From Chloroflexota bacterium (GTDB taxonomy: Bacteria > Chloroflexota > Anaerolineae > Anaerolineales > Villigracilaceae): a DNA stretch of 64,000 bases. Under the pieces are notes generated by a model. The model was not told the DNA's origin, did no database searches, and worked only from the letters and a program-made list of their open reading frames with translations. Every line of letters begins with the position of its first letter. Positions within the stretch are counted from its first letter, which is position 1. The stretch is from contig JAKOVF010000273.1 in the NCBI GenBank assembly GCA_029782225.1, forward strand, positions 1-64,000, read 5' to 3'. The position numbers and the translations under genes are program-made. Shown one piece after another: positions 34,313-42,784 of the stretch.

Positions 34313-35240
34313 TTATCGGTCAAGCAATCTTGAGAAGGGGAACCAGTATGTCTTATCATATTGCCAAACATAGTCCGAAAACTGATCAATTGTTGCCTGA
34401 TCGGCATTAAGCGGTAAGTTTAAAATTGACTGCGTAACACTGTATGGGTTAATAGGATATCCAAGTTTTCTAGCCACCCTAAATCCAAGTTGCCAGGCCT
34501 CTAGTTCTTTATATTTGGTCAAAGGTTTACCTTGTTCAAGATGTTTGGCTTCATGAACAATGATAGAAAGCCCCCATGGATCAGGCATTTGATTAACTTG
34601 GTAGCCCGCGTAAGGATTTAGTACGATTGATTTGCTTCCGGGATTAAACCAACCTGTCACGCTTCCTAAGCTTTGCCAATCTCCTTCAAACACAAAACCA
34701 CCATACGGATTAAATGCGCCGTCTGGATCAGGCATGACAGATCTGAAGGGGCGTCCCACCGAAATATGGATATCATTGGCTAGAATGTAGTTCACTCCGT
34801 GAGCCGCCTCAGGCCCACCTTTCCCGTAAAGTTCATCGAGTATCTGATACTCCCATGACGAAATTCCCAAGGTGTGTATTGCCCAATCTGTACACTCTGT
34901 GTCAACGCCACAACCAAAGTATTGACCATAATCTGGCAAACCTGACTGCAAGGATTTCGTCGAAGACATTTCACAATTGTAATTCCAGCGATAGTTACAA
35001 CGACCTTGGATGACATGCCCACTGGGATCAGTATATGCAATTGGATTGTTGTTTGTATACGCATACCGATCATACCCTTGCACCCCGGCAGGGACAACCG
35101 TATCCGCCTGCGCCATGCGTCCCAAAGCGGGGTCATACCATCTGGCGTTGTAATACATCCACCCAAAATCGCTCACGTTCGAGTATTGACCGGTGTATGT
35201 GTACTTCGTCGGCAGGGTGCCGCTCGTGTAGCGGGTCTCG
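34313..35240 (-). pseudogene. RHS C-terminal fragment with zincin-like toxin domain
   Basis: The frame holds the end of an RHS repeat protein: RYTSGTLPTKYTYTGQ, then NARWYDPALGRMAQADTVVP, YDRYAYTNNNPIAYTDPSGH (the core end) and a variable C-terminal region of about 225 residues. That region contains SIIVHEAKHLEQG, an HExxH metallopeptidase motif, with a following ELEAW that could give the third ligand. The RHS core should be over 1000 residues; here it is cut to about 60 and joined to an unrelated decayed gene through a repeat. It is marked as a fragment, although the reading frame stays open to about 35455. Confidence 0.75.
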
Positions 35241-35290
35241 CCCTCGCGAGGCACCCCCGAAGTGGAACGAAGGGGGCGGGCTTTGTATCT
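35225..35290. repeat. palindromic repeat at the RHS junction
   Basis: GC-rich inverted sequence (CCCTCGCGAGG and CCCCCGAAG...CGAAGGGGG) separates the RHS part from the older gene fragment. In frame it encodes ARPLRSTSGVPREGE, which does not belong to the RHS consensus. It probably marks the recombination or insertion point. Confidence 0.55.
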
Positions 35291-35293
35291 CGT

Positions 35294-35729
35294 CTCTGCC
35301 ACGATCGAGCCGCTGACCTCGTCCTGGATATACAATTCCAGGCGGCATACTCCAACATTGTCTTCTGCCGTTACACGGATCGTCCCGCCCACGGAAGGGT
35401 CGAAATTCAAGATGTCCAGCGAGCTGATCTGGGGTGCTTTCATGATATCGCCCATCACCAGCGCGCAGGCGCGCCTTCGGTCCCAGCCCGGCCAGTAACT
35501 TCTCATACGCCTCTTTGAGGTCGGCATCTTCCAGCAAACGCTGGCAGCGAGCCGAAGCCTGCTTGAAGCGCTACATCTGCCCGGCCTGGGCTTCAGTCGG
35601 CTCACGGTCCGGGTTCGGCAGGGCGGTCTTCGCCATGATTATCGTGTCATCTGCCTGCTTGCGATACACAAAGTTGCCGATGTTGCCGCTCACCACGCGG
35701 ATTGCGGGGTCAAATATGATTTTGGCCAT
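35294..35729 (-). pseudogene. decayed hypothetical gene (stop codon plus frameshift)
   Basis: From ATG 35729 the minus strand reads MAKIIFDPAIRVVSGNIGNF... for 52 codons to a TAG. The same frame continues with RFKQASARCQRLLEDADLKEAYEKLLAGLGPKARLRA. A frameshift near 35455 then continues into LVMGDIMKAPQISSLDILNFDPSVGG and ends at the repeat. The sense of the pieces is continuous, so this is one gene broken twice. It resembles small phage or mobile-element proteins of Chloroflexota, by memory only. Confidence 0.65.
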
Positions 35730-35783
35730 TTTGGCCTTCCTTTTTGTTCAATGATGTTTGGTGTGATGGAGGGAATACAAGGG

Positions 35784-35862
35784 TAGCTCCCATCGAGCTC
35801 CCATCGAGGTCCCATCGAGCTCCCATCAGGGTCCCACGTCCCTGTCGGGCTCCCATCAGGTG
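35784..35862. repeat. 11-bp tandem repeat (GCTCCCATCGA)
   Basis: Four contiguous units of GCTCCCATCGA (one G variant, the last ending CAG) are followed by a degenerate unit and one more copy. No spacer sequences separate them, so it is not a CRISPR array. It is non-coding and lies just upstream of the decayed gene. Confidence 0.8.
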
Positions 35863-35891
35863 TCAACCTACAAAATTGTTATGCACTGTCC

Positions 35892-36034
35892 TTGCCCCGT
35901 GCCTTCATACAATGGATGATGAGAGGCACGGGGTTGCCCCATGCCTTCATAGAATGGATGATGAAAGGCACGCGGTTGCCCCGCCTGCCTCCCCGCACCA
36001 TCATTTGATTGATCGCGAAAGGTGCGGGGCTTTT
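35892..36034. repeat. 42-nt tandem hairpin repeat ending in a terminator-like hairpin
   Basis: Two 42-nt units (35892-35933 and 35934-35975) differ at about four positions. Each can form a hairpin through CCCCGTGCC and its complement. A third, related hairpin CCCCGCACC (35991-35999) with GGTGCGGGG (36021-36029) is followed by CTTTT. The set lies upstream of the ornithine carbamoyltransferase gene. Confidence 0.7.
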
Positions 36035-36100
36035 GTCGGAGCGAGGCCATCCCCCAGTAGCGAGGGGATTGCTTCGTCGGCCTACGGCCCCCTCGCAAAG
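36035..36100. repeat. dispersed GATTGCTTCGTCGG-type repeat
   Basis: CGAGGGG (36061-36067) pairs with CCCCTCG (36089-36095) around GATTGCTTCGTCGGCCTACGG. The sequence type (nGCGAGGnnnnGATTGCTTCGTCGG) is a common dispersed intergenic element in many bacterial genomes. A TATAAT (36118-36123) shortly after may be the -10 of the ornithine carbamoyltransferase gene. Confidence 0.6.
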
Positions 36101-36260
36101 ACCGTAGTAAAGTTTTGTATAATGGACCCAGCACACACACGATTTGATGCTTCCTGTAAATGCTCATGGCCTTTATACGACATGCGTCACATGCAATGCG
36201 TGACGATTTGGACGGGTCAAATTTAGCTAAAACCACTATACTTAGCCCCAAGGAGTTGGC

Positions 36261-37184
36261 ATGAAACATTTTCTCGCAATTTCGGATTTATCCTCCGATG
36301 AAGTACAGGACCTGCTCGACCTGGCCGTGAAGCTCAAGAAGCAGTATTTCAAGAACGGCAACAAGCCTTTATTCGACGGCCTTGTCCTCGGCATGATCTT
36401 TCAGAAGCCCAGCCTGCGGACACGTGTTTCGTTTGACATGGCCATGCGCCACATGGGCGGTGATGCGCTCTATCTTTCTCCGAATGAGATCGGACTCGGC
36501 AAGCGTGAATCGATTGCGGATATCGCCCGTGTGCTTTCAGGCTATGTCCATGCCTTGATGGCACGTGTGTTCGAGCATGAGCATGTACTCGAGCTGGCGA
36601 AGTGGTCGGATATTCCCGTGATCAACGGCCTGAGCGATTACAACCATCCCTGCCAGGGCATGGCGGATGCGCTGACCATTCAGGAGAACTTTGGCAAGGG
36701 CAAGGGCCTGAACGTGACCTTTGTCGGCGATGGAAACAACGTGGCCGTTTCGCTGATGCATGTCTCTACAAAGCTGGGCTGGAACTTTACGCTTGCCAGC
36801 CCCGAAGGTTATGATCTCAACCCGAAAGCGATCGAAATCGCCCAGGATATTGCGAAGAAGACCAGGAGCAAGTTGAGATTCATTCGTGATCCCCATGAAG
36901 CTGTGAAAGGGGCGCATGTCATCTATACCGATACGTGGACCAGCATGGGCCAGGAAGAAGAGACCGCCAAACGCGAAAAGGTCTTCCCGCCGTATCAGGT
37001 CAACCAGCAACTGGTGGATGAGGCGGACAAGGATGTGATCGTGATGCACTGCCTGCCAGCCCACCGCAACCACGAGTTGACCGATGAAGTGGCGGACGGT
37101 CCTCACTCGGTCATTTTCCCGCAGGCACACAATCGCTTGCACGCGCAGAAGGCCATCCTGGCGCGGCTGTTTGGAGTGGCATAG
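36261..37184 (+). CDS. argF: ornithine carbamoyltransferase
   Basis: 307 residues, the usual length. The carbamoyl-phosphate loop is KPSLRTRVSF (SxRTR), with the HPCQGMADALT motif, DGNNVAVSL and the ornithine-binding MHCLPAHRNHEL. It joins carbamoyl phosphate and ornithine to citrulline, or runs the reverse in arginine fermentation. The neighbours (ornithine aminotransferase, alanine dehydrogenase, CoA-transferase) suggest catabolic use, which is inference. AAGGAG lies 8 bp before the ATG. Confidence 0.96.
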   Translation: MKHFLAISDLSSDEVQDLLDLAVKLKKQYFKNGNKPLFDGLVLGMIFQKPSLRTRVSFDMAMRHMGGDALYLSPNEIGLGKRESIADIARVLSGYVHALMARVFEHEHVLELAKWSDIPVINGLSDYNHPCQGMADALTIQENFGKGKGLNVTFVGDGNNVAVSLMHVSTKLGWNFTLASPEGYDLNPKAIEIAQDIAKKTRSKLRFIRDPHEAVKGAHVIYTDTWTSMGQEEETAKREKVFPPYQVNQQLVDEADKDVIVMHCLPAHRNHELTDEVADGPHSVIFPQAHNRLHAQKAILARLFGVA

Positions 37185-37191
37185 GAGAACG

Positions 37192-37272
37192 AACCACCAA
37201 GGACACTAAGGTCACGAAGGAAAGGAGAAAGACGGCAGCAACCCCTTCGCGTACTTTGTGCCCTTTGTGGTT
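37192..37272. repeat. dispersed CACCAAGGACAC inverted repeat, copy 2
   Basis: Left arm 37192-37220 (AACCACCAAGGACACTAAGG...) and right arm 37244-37272 match as reverse complements at 23 of 29 positions by direct comparison. It shares its left arm with the element at 29579-29650 and fills the gap between argF and rocD. Confidence 0.75.
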
Positions 37273-37285
37273 AAGAAGGTAACTT

Positions 37286-38488
37286 ATGAATACCAAAGAT
37301 TACATCGCCTTAGAAGAACAGTACGGCGCGCATAATTATCATCCGCTGGATGTGGTGATCGAAAGGGCAGAGGGGGTCTGGGTCTATGATGTGGATGGCA
37401 AACGCTACCTGGATTGCCTGAGTGCGTATTCCGCCGTCAACCAGGGGCATGTCCACCCGAAAATCTTGCAGGCATTATTGGATCAGGCCAGCAAAGTCAC
37501 GTTGACCTCGCGCGCCTTCCGCAACGACCAACTGCCTCTGTTATACAAAGAATTATCCGACATGACCGGCTACGAAATGTCCCTGCCGATGAACTCGGGG
37601 GCCGAAGCGGTCGAGACGGCCATCAAGCTCGCCCGCAAGTGGGCGTATGTGGTCAAGAAAGTGCCGCGCCACCAGGCTGAGATCATTGTGGCCGCGGGCA
37701 ACTTCCACGGCCGCACCGTGACGATCATTTCAATATCCACGGAACCCAGTTATCGTGACGATTTTGGCCCGTTCACGCCGGGGTTTGTGACCGTGAAGTA
37801 TGGCGACGCGGACGCGGTGGCAAAGGCGATTACGCCGCATACGGCTGCGGTCATGATCGAGCCCATTCAGGGGGAGGGCGGGGTGATCATCCCGCCTGCC
37901 GGCTATCTCAACCAAGTGGCAGAGGTGTGCAAGAAGAACAACGTTCTGTTTATGGCCGATGAAATTCAGACGGGTCTGGGTCGCACCGGCAAGCTGTTCG
38001 CCTGTCAGTATGAAGATGTACGTCCGGATGTGACCATCGTTGGCAAGGCGCTCTCCGGCGGCTTCTACCCGGTCAGCGCGGTGCTGGCGGATAAATCCAT
38101 CCTGGGTCTGTTCAAGCCGGGCGAGCACGGATCCACTTTCGGGGGGAATCCGCTCGCAGCAGCGGTAGCCCGCGCAGCGTTGGGCGTGATCCGGGAGGAG
38201 AATCTGGCGGAACGCTCCCGTACCCTGGGCGAATACTTCATGGAGCAACTGGCCGAGATTCCCAGTCCGCATGTAAAAGAGGTGCGCGGACGCGGTCTTC
38301 TGATCGGCGTCGAATTGGAGCCTGAAGCGAAAGGTGCGCGTCGTTTTTGCGAGGCACTTCAGGAAAAAGGCATTCTGGCAAAAGAGACGCATGAAAATGT
38401 GATCCGCTTTGCCCCACCGCTGGTGATCGACAAGGAAACCATTGACTGGGCTTTGCCCGGCATTCGTGACGTTTTGAATATGAAGTAA
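37286..38488 (+). CDS. rocD: ornithine aminotransferase
   Basis: 400 residues, class III aminotransferase. [17 protein letters not shown] forms the PLP phosphate cup, [11 protein letters not shown], then [14 protein letters not shown] carries the PLP aspartate, and [16 protein letters not shown] carries the Schiff-base lysine. [17 protein letters not shown] follows. The FYPVSA and [10 protein letters not shown] segments are typical of ornithine--oxo-acid transaminase rather than acetylornithine aminotransferase. It converts ornithine to glutamate semialdehyde and fits with argF directly upstream. Confidence 0.92.
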   Translation: MNTKDYIALEEQYGAHNYHPLDVVIERAEGVWVYDVDGKRYLDCLSAYSAVNQGHVHPKILQALLDQASKVTLTSRAFRNDQLPLLYKELSDMTGYEMSLPMNSGAEAVETAIKLARKWAYVVKKVPRHQAEIIVAAGNFHGRTVTIISISTEPSYRDDFGPFTPGFVTVKYGDADAVAKAITPHTAAVMIEPIQGEGGVIIPPAGYLNQVAEVCKKNNVLFMADEIQTGLGRTGKLFACQYEDVRPDVTIVGKALSGGFYPVSAVLADKSILGLFKPGEHGSTFGGNPLAAAVARAALGVIREENLAERSRTLGEYFMEQLAEIPSPHVKEVRGRGLLIGVELEPEAKGARRFCEALQEKGILAKETHENVIRFAPPLVIDKETIDWALPGIRDVLNMK

Positions 38489-38567
38489 ATTCCCTCACCC
38501 TAACCCTCCCCCGAAGGGGAGGGGACTCCCTTCTCCCTTCGGGAGAAGGGTCGGGGATGAGGGCGGA
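38489..38567. repeat. CCCTCACCCTAACCCTCCCC-type palindromic repeat
   Basis: Two hairpins, CCCTCCCCCGAAGGGGAGGG and CCCTTCTCCCTTCGGGAGAAGGG, lie between rocD and the alanine dehydrogenase gene. Related elements are at 54432-54535 and inside hsdM at 58486-58584. Confidence 0.75.
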
Positions 38568-38575
38568 GGAAACCT

Positions 38576-39679
38576 ATGAACATTGGAATACCCAAAGAGA
38601 TACGACCGTTTGAGTTTCGTGTCGGCTTATCGCCTGCCGGCGTGGAAATCCTCACGCAGCATGGTCATACCGTGTATGTGGAGCACGAGGCCGGAATTGT
38701 CGCAGGGTTTAGCGACCGGGATTATGAGAAAGCCGGCGCACGCCTTGCTTACTCGGCGGAGGAGGTCTTTGGCCGAGCGGACCTGCTCTTGAAGATGGCG
38801 CGGCCCTTAAGAAGCGAGCTGGAGTGGCTCAAGCCCGGTTCCATCCTGATGGGCTTCCTGCATCTGGCTTCCGCTCGGACCGACAAGTTCGATATCCTGC
38901 TCCATAAAAAGGTGACGGCCATCGCCTACGAACAGATCACGCTCAGCGACGGCTCGATGCCTGTCCTGCGGCCCTTCAGCCAGATCGGCGGTGCCATGGC
39001 GGCCCAGATCGCCGCGCGCCTGCTGCAGAACAACTGGGGCGGCAAGGGAATCTTGATGGGAGGCGTGCCAGGAGTGCCCCCCGCGGAGGCAGTTGTGCTG
39101 GGCGGCGGCGTGGTCGGTACCTATGCCACGCAAATGTTTCTCGGCATGGGTGCGCATGTGACCGTGATCGACCAGAATCTGGGCGTTCTCCAGCGCATCG
39201 CCGATCGTTTTCCGAACATCGTCACGATGCTTTCAACCAAGCGCAACCTCGAACGTGCGACCGCCTACGCAGATGTAGTGGTAGGCGCGGTGCTGGTGCC
39301 GGGGCAGCGTGCGCCGATCCTCGTGACCCGCGAGATGGTACGCGCTATGAAACCGCGCTCTGTTATCATGGATGTAAGCATTGATGAGGGTGGCTGTGTG
39401 GAAACATCCCGTCCTACTACTCACGATCATCCAGTCTACATCGAAGAGGGCATGCTGCATTATTGTGTGCCTAATATGCCGGGGGTGGTAGCCCGCACTG
39501 CCACGCATGCCTTTGTCAATTCTGCCATGCCGTATATCACGGAAGTGGCTGAACACGGCATCGAGCAGGCGATGAAGGAAAACCCTGCCATCGAAGCCGC
39601 GGTCAATACTTATGCGGGTGAGCAGCACCACATGGCGCGGTTGACACATCCCACGGAGATCGAAAATGGACTGGAATAG
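38576..39679 (+). CDS. ald: alanine dehydrogenase
   Basis: 367 residues. It opens with MNIGIPKEIRPFEFRVGLSPAGV, with the substrate arginine and lysine-containing LLLKMARPL. FLHLA supplies the catalytic histidine segment, and the NAD-binding loop is VLGGGVVGTYATQMFLGMG. DVSIDEGGCVETSRPTTHDHP carries the catalytic aspartate. The reaction is L-alanine + NAD+ to pyruvate + NH3 + NADH. GGAGGAAACC precedes the ATG. It overlaps the next gene by 14 bp. Confidence 0.94.
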   Translation: MNIGIPKEIRPFEFRVGLSPAGVEILTQHGHTVYVEHEAGIVAGFSDRDYEKAGARLAYSAEEVFGRADLLLKMARPLRSELEWLKPGSILMGFLHLASARTDKFDILLHKKVTAIAYEQITLSDGSMPVLRPFSQIGGAMAAQIAARLLQNNWGGKGILMGGVPGVPPAEAVVLGGGVVGTYATQMFLGMGAHVTVIDQNLGVLQRIADRFPNIVTMLSTKRNLERATAYADVVVGAVLVPGQRAPILVTREMVRAMKPRSVIMDVSIDEGGCVETSRPTTHDHPVYIEEGMLHYCVPNMPGVVARTATHAFVNSAMPYITEVAEHGIEQAMKENPAIEAAVNTYAGEQHHMARLTHPTEIENGLE

Positions 39680-40976
39680 CCTCTATCACTCACGCGTTAC
39701 GACCGCTCAGGAGGCCGTGCGCTCCATCAAGTCCGGGGACCGCGTTTTTCTCACGGGAAATGTGTCAGTGCCCAAGCAGGCCCTGGGAGCGCTGGTCGAA
39801 TACGCTCCGAATCTCAGTGACGTGGAGATCTGCCAGGCATTGACGGTCGGCCCGGCTGATTATGTTGACCCATCCATGGAAGGCCATCTGCGCGTCAACA
39901 CCATGTTCATCAGCCATAACGTCCGCAAGGCGGTACAGGAAGGGCGCGCGGACTTCACACCGGTGTTGCTTTCGGAGTTCCCACTCCTTTTTAAAAATGG
40001 TTTTCTGCCGCTTGATGTAGCCATCATTCATGTTTCCCCTCCGGACGAGCACGGATTTTGCAGCCTGGGCGTGGAAGTGGGTCTGACCAAGTCCGCCGCA
40101 GAATCGGCAAAGATCATTATTGCGGAGGTGAACGAGAAGATGCCGCGAACGCTGGGCGACGCTTTCATTCACGTCAGCCGCCTGACTCACATGGTGCCGG
40201 TCAACTACGCGATCCCCGATATGGCCATGGCGGAAGAAAGCGATCCCACGATTGTCGAAAAAATAGCGGGATATATCGCAGACTTGATCCCGGATGGGGC
40301 CACCATGCAGTTGGGAATCGGCTCGATCCCTGATGCGGTGCTGAAATATCTTTTTAACAAGAAGGATCTCGGCATCCACACAGAGCTGTTCTCCGATGGC
40401 GTGATCGATCTCGTCAATGCGGGCGTGCTGACCAACGCACGCAAGAGCCTTCATCCGGGCAAGATCGTGGCCGGTTTCATTCTGGGCACGCAGCGCCTGT
40501 ATGAATGGTCGGACGACAATCCCATGATCGAAATGCACCGCACGGAATACGTCAACGATCCATTCGTGATCGCTCAAAATGACCGCATGGTTGCGGTCAA
40601 CTCTGCGATCGAAGTGGACCTCACCGGGCAGGTCTGCGCCGACAGTATTGGCCCCAAGCTTTACAGCGCCGTGGGCGGCCAGTTGGATTTCATCTATGGC
40701 GCTTCCCGTTCCAAGGGCGGCGTGCCGATCATTGCCCTGCCGAGCGTGGCGACGCTGCGCGATGGCACAGCAGTGAGCAAGATTGCAGCCATGCTCAAAC
40801 AGGGGGCAGGCGTCGTGACCACGCGTAATCACGTCCGGTTTGTTGTGACGGAATGGGGCGTGGCGGACCTGTACGGCAAGACGATCCGTCAACGGGCGCG
40901 GCAGTTGATCAACATCGCCCACCCGGATTTCCGGGAGGACCTGGAGAAGCAAGCCGCAGAACTCCATTACCTGTAA
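39666..40976 (+). CDS. acetyl-CoA hydrolase/transferase family protein (4-hydroxybutyrate CoA-transferase-like)
   Basis: 436 residues, family I CoA-transferase of the Cat/ACH type. The N-terminal domain has HVSPPDEHGFCSLGVEVG and the C-terminal domain has QLGIGSIPDAVL, HTELFSDGVIDLV, then MVAVNSAIEVDLTGQVCADS, whose glutamate is the expected catalytic residue that takes up CoA. GVVTTRNHVRFVVTEWGVADL closes the domain. It exchanges CoA between short acyl acids and acetyl-CoA. Coupling with alanine dehydrogenase suggests amino-acid fermentation to acids; the exact substrate is uncertain. Confidence 0.9.
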   Translation: MDWNSLYHSRVTTAQEAVRSIKSGDRVFLTGNVSVPKQALGALVEYAPNLSDVEICQALTVGPADYVDPSMEGHLRVNTMFISHNVRKAVQEGRADFTPVLLSEFPLLFKNGFLPLDVAIIHVSPPDEHGFCSLGVEVGLTKSAAESAKIIIAEVNEKMPRTLGDAFIHVSRLTHMVPVNYAIPDMAMAEESDPTIVEKIAGYIADLIPDGATMQLGIGSIPDAVLKYLFNKKDLGIHTELFSDGVIDLVNAGVLTNARKSLHPGKIVAGFILGTQRLYEWSDDNPMIEMHRTEYVNDPFVIAQNDRMVAVNSAIEVDLTGQVCADSIGPKLYSAVGGQLDFIYGASRSKGGVPIIALPSVATLRDGTAVSKIAAMLKQGAGVVTTRNHVRFVVTEWGVADLYGKTIRQRARQLINIAHPDFREDLEKQAAELHYL

Positions 40977-40987
40977 TCTGAATCAGA

Positions 40988-41011
40988 CCGCCGCCCCCAG
41001 CGGCGGTTTTT
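40988..41011 (+). terminator. terminator after the CoA-transferase gene
   Basis: CCGCCGC (40988-40994) pairs with GCGGCGG (41000-41006), followed by TTTTT, 12 nt after the stop codon. Confidence 0.9.
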
Positions 41012-41046
41012 CATTTGACAAACTGATGACAATTTCGGCGAACTTC

Positions 41047-41075
41047 TTGACACTCGCCTGAATTCTGCCTATTAT
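41047..41075 (+). promoter_or_regulatory. strong sigma-70-type promoter of pyk
   Basis: A perfect TTGACA (41047-41052) and TATTAT (41070-41075) are separated by exactly 17 bp. The start of transcription should be near 41082, giving a leader of about 133 nt before the pyruvate kinase ATG. Confidence 0.8.
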
Positions 41076-41107
41076 GAAGACTAGCACCCGAACAACTTTA
41101 AATTGAC

Positions 41108-41158
41108 GGGTAAAAGCGGCTGAGATTAGCAGTTTTTACCCTACAACTTCATGTTGTA
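41108..41158 (+). promoter_or_regulatory. structured 5' leader of pyk (two adjacent hairpins)
   Basis: GGGTAAAA (41108-41115) pairs with TTTTACCC (41134-41141). The stem continues inward with G-U, C-G and GCT/AGC pairs, broken by a single G-A mismatch. A second hairpin TACAAC/GTTGTA (41142-41158, TTCAT loop) abuts it with no spacer. No T-run follows either, so they are not terminators as they stand. No known riboswitch class is recognised. Confidence 0.5.
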
Positions 41159-41214
41159 CGGGCACTAGAGTTGATGACGGACGTTCTTAAATTCCTGAAG
41201 CACAAGGAAACATA

Positions 41215-42699
41215 ATGAAACGAAGAGCCAAGATTGTCGCAACCATTGGCCCTGCCAGCGAGTCTGAGGCCGTTCTGGAAGCGCTCGTCAAGGCCGGGAT
41301 GAACGTTGCCCGCCTCAATTTTTCACACGGGACTCATGAGCAGCACGCTGCTCGTGTTAGCACCATCCGTCGCATCTCCGAGAAACTCGGCAAAGCCGTT
41401 GGCATTTTGCAGGATCTACAGGGACCGAAGATCCGGGTTGGGAAACTTGCTGCCACCATCCAGCTTTCCGTTGGCGAGCAGGTCTGCCTGTATGCTGCGG
41501 AGGATAAGCCGCCCCAAACCAGTTGCCAGTTGATCCCCGTGGATTTCCGTGAGCTGTTCGATTCTGTCCAGCCGGGTGACCGCCTGCTGCTTGACGATGG
41601 CAGGCTGGCCCTCCAGGTGCTTTCGGCCAAGGGACAGGTCCTCCATGCGAAAGTGCTCGTCGGCGGCGCGCTTTCCTCTCACAAAGGAATCAACCTGCCC
41701 GGTATCCAGTTGCGGATCGCTGGCTTTACCGAGAAGGATGAGGCGGACCTCGCATTCGGGATTTCACAGAATGTGGATGCGGTTGCAGTTTCCTTCGTAC
41801 GCGGCGCTGAAGATGTAAAGACGGTCCGGGCAGCAATGGAAAAATTCGCCGCAGGGAAACGCGTCCCGCTGCTGATCGCCAAGATCGAGAAGCCGGAGGC
41901 GACCAAGCATCTTGAGGAAATCCTTGAGGTGGTGGACGGTGTCATGGTTGCACGCGGCGACCTGGGCGTTGAGCTGCCGCCCGAACAGGTGCCGCCTCTC
42001 CAGAAGCAGATCATCCAGACCGCGAACGCCCATGCCAAGCTTGTCATTACCGCGACCCAGATGCTCGAGTCGATGATCCAGAATCCACTGCCCACGCGCG
42101 CAGAGGCTTCCGATGTGGCCAATGCTGTTTTCGACGGGACCGATGCGGTGATGCTCTCCGCCGAAACAGCGGCCGGAGAATATCCGGTGGAAGCCGTCGC
42201 CATGATGGCGCGCATCGTGCTGGAAGCGGAGTCGCATTTCTGGGAGTGGGGGAGCCGCCAGGACCGACGGGCGGGCCTGGGCGAGAGTGATGCGGCGTCC
42301 ATGGCGCGGGCAGCGACCGAACTGGCAAAGGATCCCGATGTCAGCGCGATCTCTGTCTTTACGATGCAGGGGCGCTCGGGCTGGATCATGTCCAAGGCGC
42401 GGCCTGCCAAGCGCATCTTGGCTTTCACTCCCCAGGCTGAGACCTACCGCGAAATGGCCTTTCTCTGGGGCGTTCAGCCGCATCTCGTGGGATATGCCAA
42501 AACATTGGAGGATATGCTCTCCGATGTGGATGCCGCGCTGCTTAACTCCGGCATTCAGGCAGGGCAGCAGGTTGTGTTGCTGTGTGGCTATCCGGTCGGG
42601 GCGATGCGTCCGCCGAACCTGGCACTCCTGCACACCGTTGGCAGTGACGTCACGGTAATGCTGGCACGCAAGATTGCAGAAACGAAAAAGGCTGATTGA
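41215..42699 (+). CDS. pyk: pyruvate kinase
   Basis: 494 residues. It starts MKRRAKIVATIGPAS with the R-A-K-I-V-A-T-I-G-P core; NVARLNFSHGT follows, with LLIAKIEKPEA (catalytic lysine), VMVARGDLGVELP and ITATQMLESM, and AVMLSAETAAGEYPVEAV closes the barrel. The C-terminal allosteric domain (about 355-490) is present. It makes ATP and pyruvate from phosphoenolpyruvate. It stands alone between a strong promoter with a structured leader and a terminator. Confidence 0.97.
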   Translation: MKRRAKIVATIGPASESEAVLEALVKAGMNVARLNFSHGTHEQHAARVSTIRRISEKLGKAVGILQDLQGPKIRVGKLAATIQLSVGEQVCLYAAEDKPPQTSCQLIPVDFRELFDSVQPGDRLLLDDGRLALQVLSAKGQVLHAKVLVGGALSSHKGINLPGIQLRIAGFTEKDEADLAFGISQNVDAVAVSFVRGAEDVKTVRAAMEKFAAGKRVPLLIAKIEKPEATKHLEEILEVVDGVMVARGDLGVELPPEQVPPLQKQIIQTANAHAKLVITATQMLESMIQNPLPTRAEASDVANAVFDGTDAVMLSAETAAGEYPVEAVAMMARIVLEAESHFWEWGSRQDRRAGLGESDAASMARAATELAKDPDVSAISVFTMQGRSGWIMSKARPAKRILAFTPQAETYREMAFLWGVQPHLVGYAKTLEDMLSDVDAALLNSGIQAGQQVVLLCGYPVGAMRPPNLALLHTVGSDVTVMLARKIAETKKAD

Positions 42700-42706
42700 T
42701 TTAGAA

Positions 42707-42733
42707 AAGGCGGCAGGAACACACTGCCGCCTT
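42707..42733. terminator. bidirectional terminator between pyk and the EamA gene
   Basis: AAGGCGGCAG (42707-42716) pairs with CTGCCGCCTT (42724-42733). Convergent genes lie on both sides. Confidence 0.8.
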
Positions 42734-42784
42734 GCGCTTCTTTCTGGACCGTTCGTCTGATTCCGTTTGATTGATGTTCCTCGC

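Noticed and set aside
35784-35975. possible CRISPR array
   Set aside because: The units are contiguous without spacers, too few, and no cas gene is present.
35744-36226. 160-codon open frame across the tandem repeats
   Set aside because: Its sequence is a translation of the 11-bp and 42-nt repeats (RSHRAPI, MDDERH repeats), so it is an artefact of the repeats.
39765-40967. 400-codon open frame on the minus strand opposite the CoA-transferase gene
   Set aside because: The plus strand carries a clear full-length enzyme. The antisense frame has a His/Arg/Asp-rich composition typical of reversed GC-rich codons and no recognisable domain.
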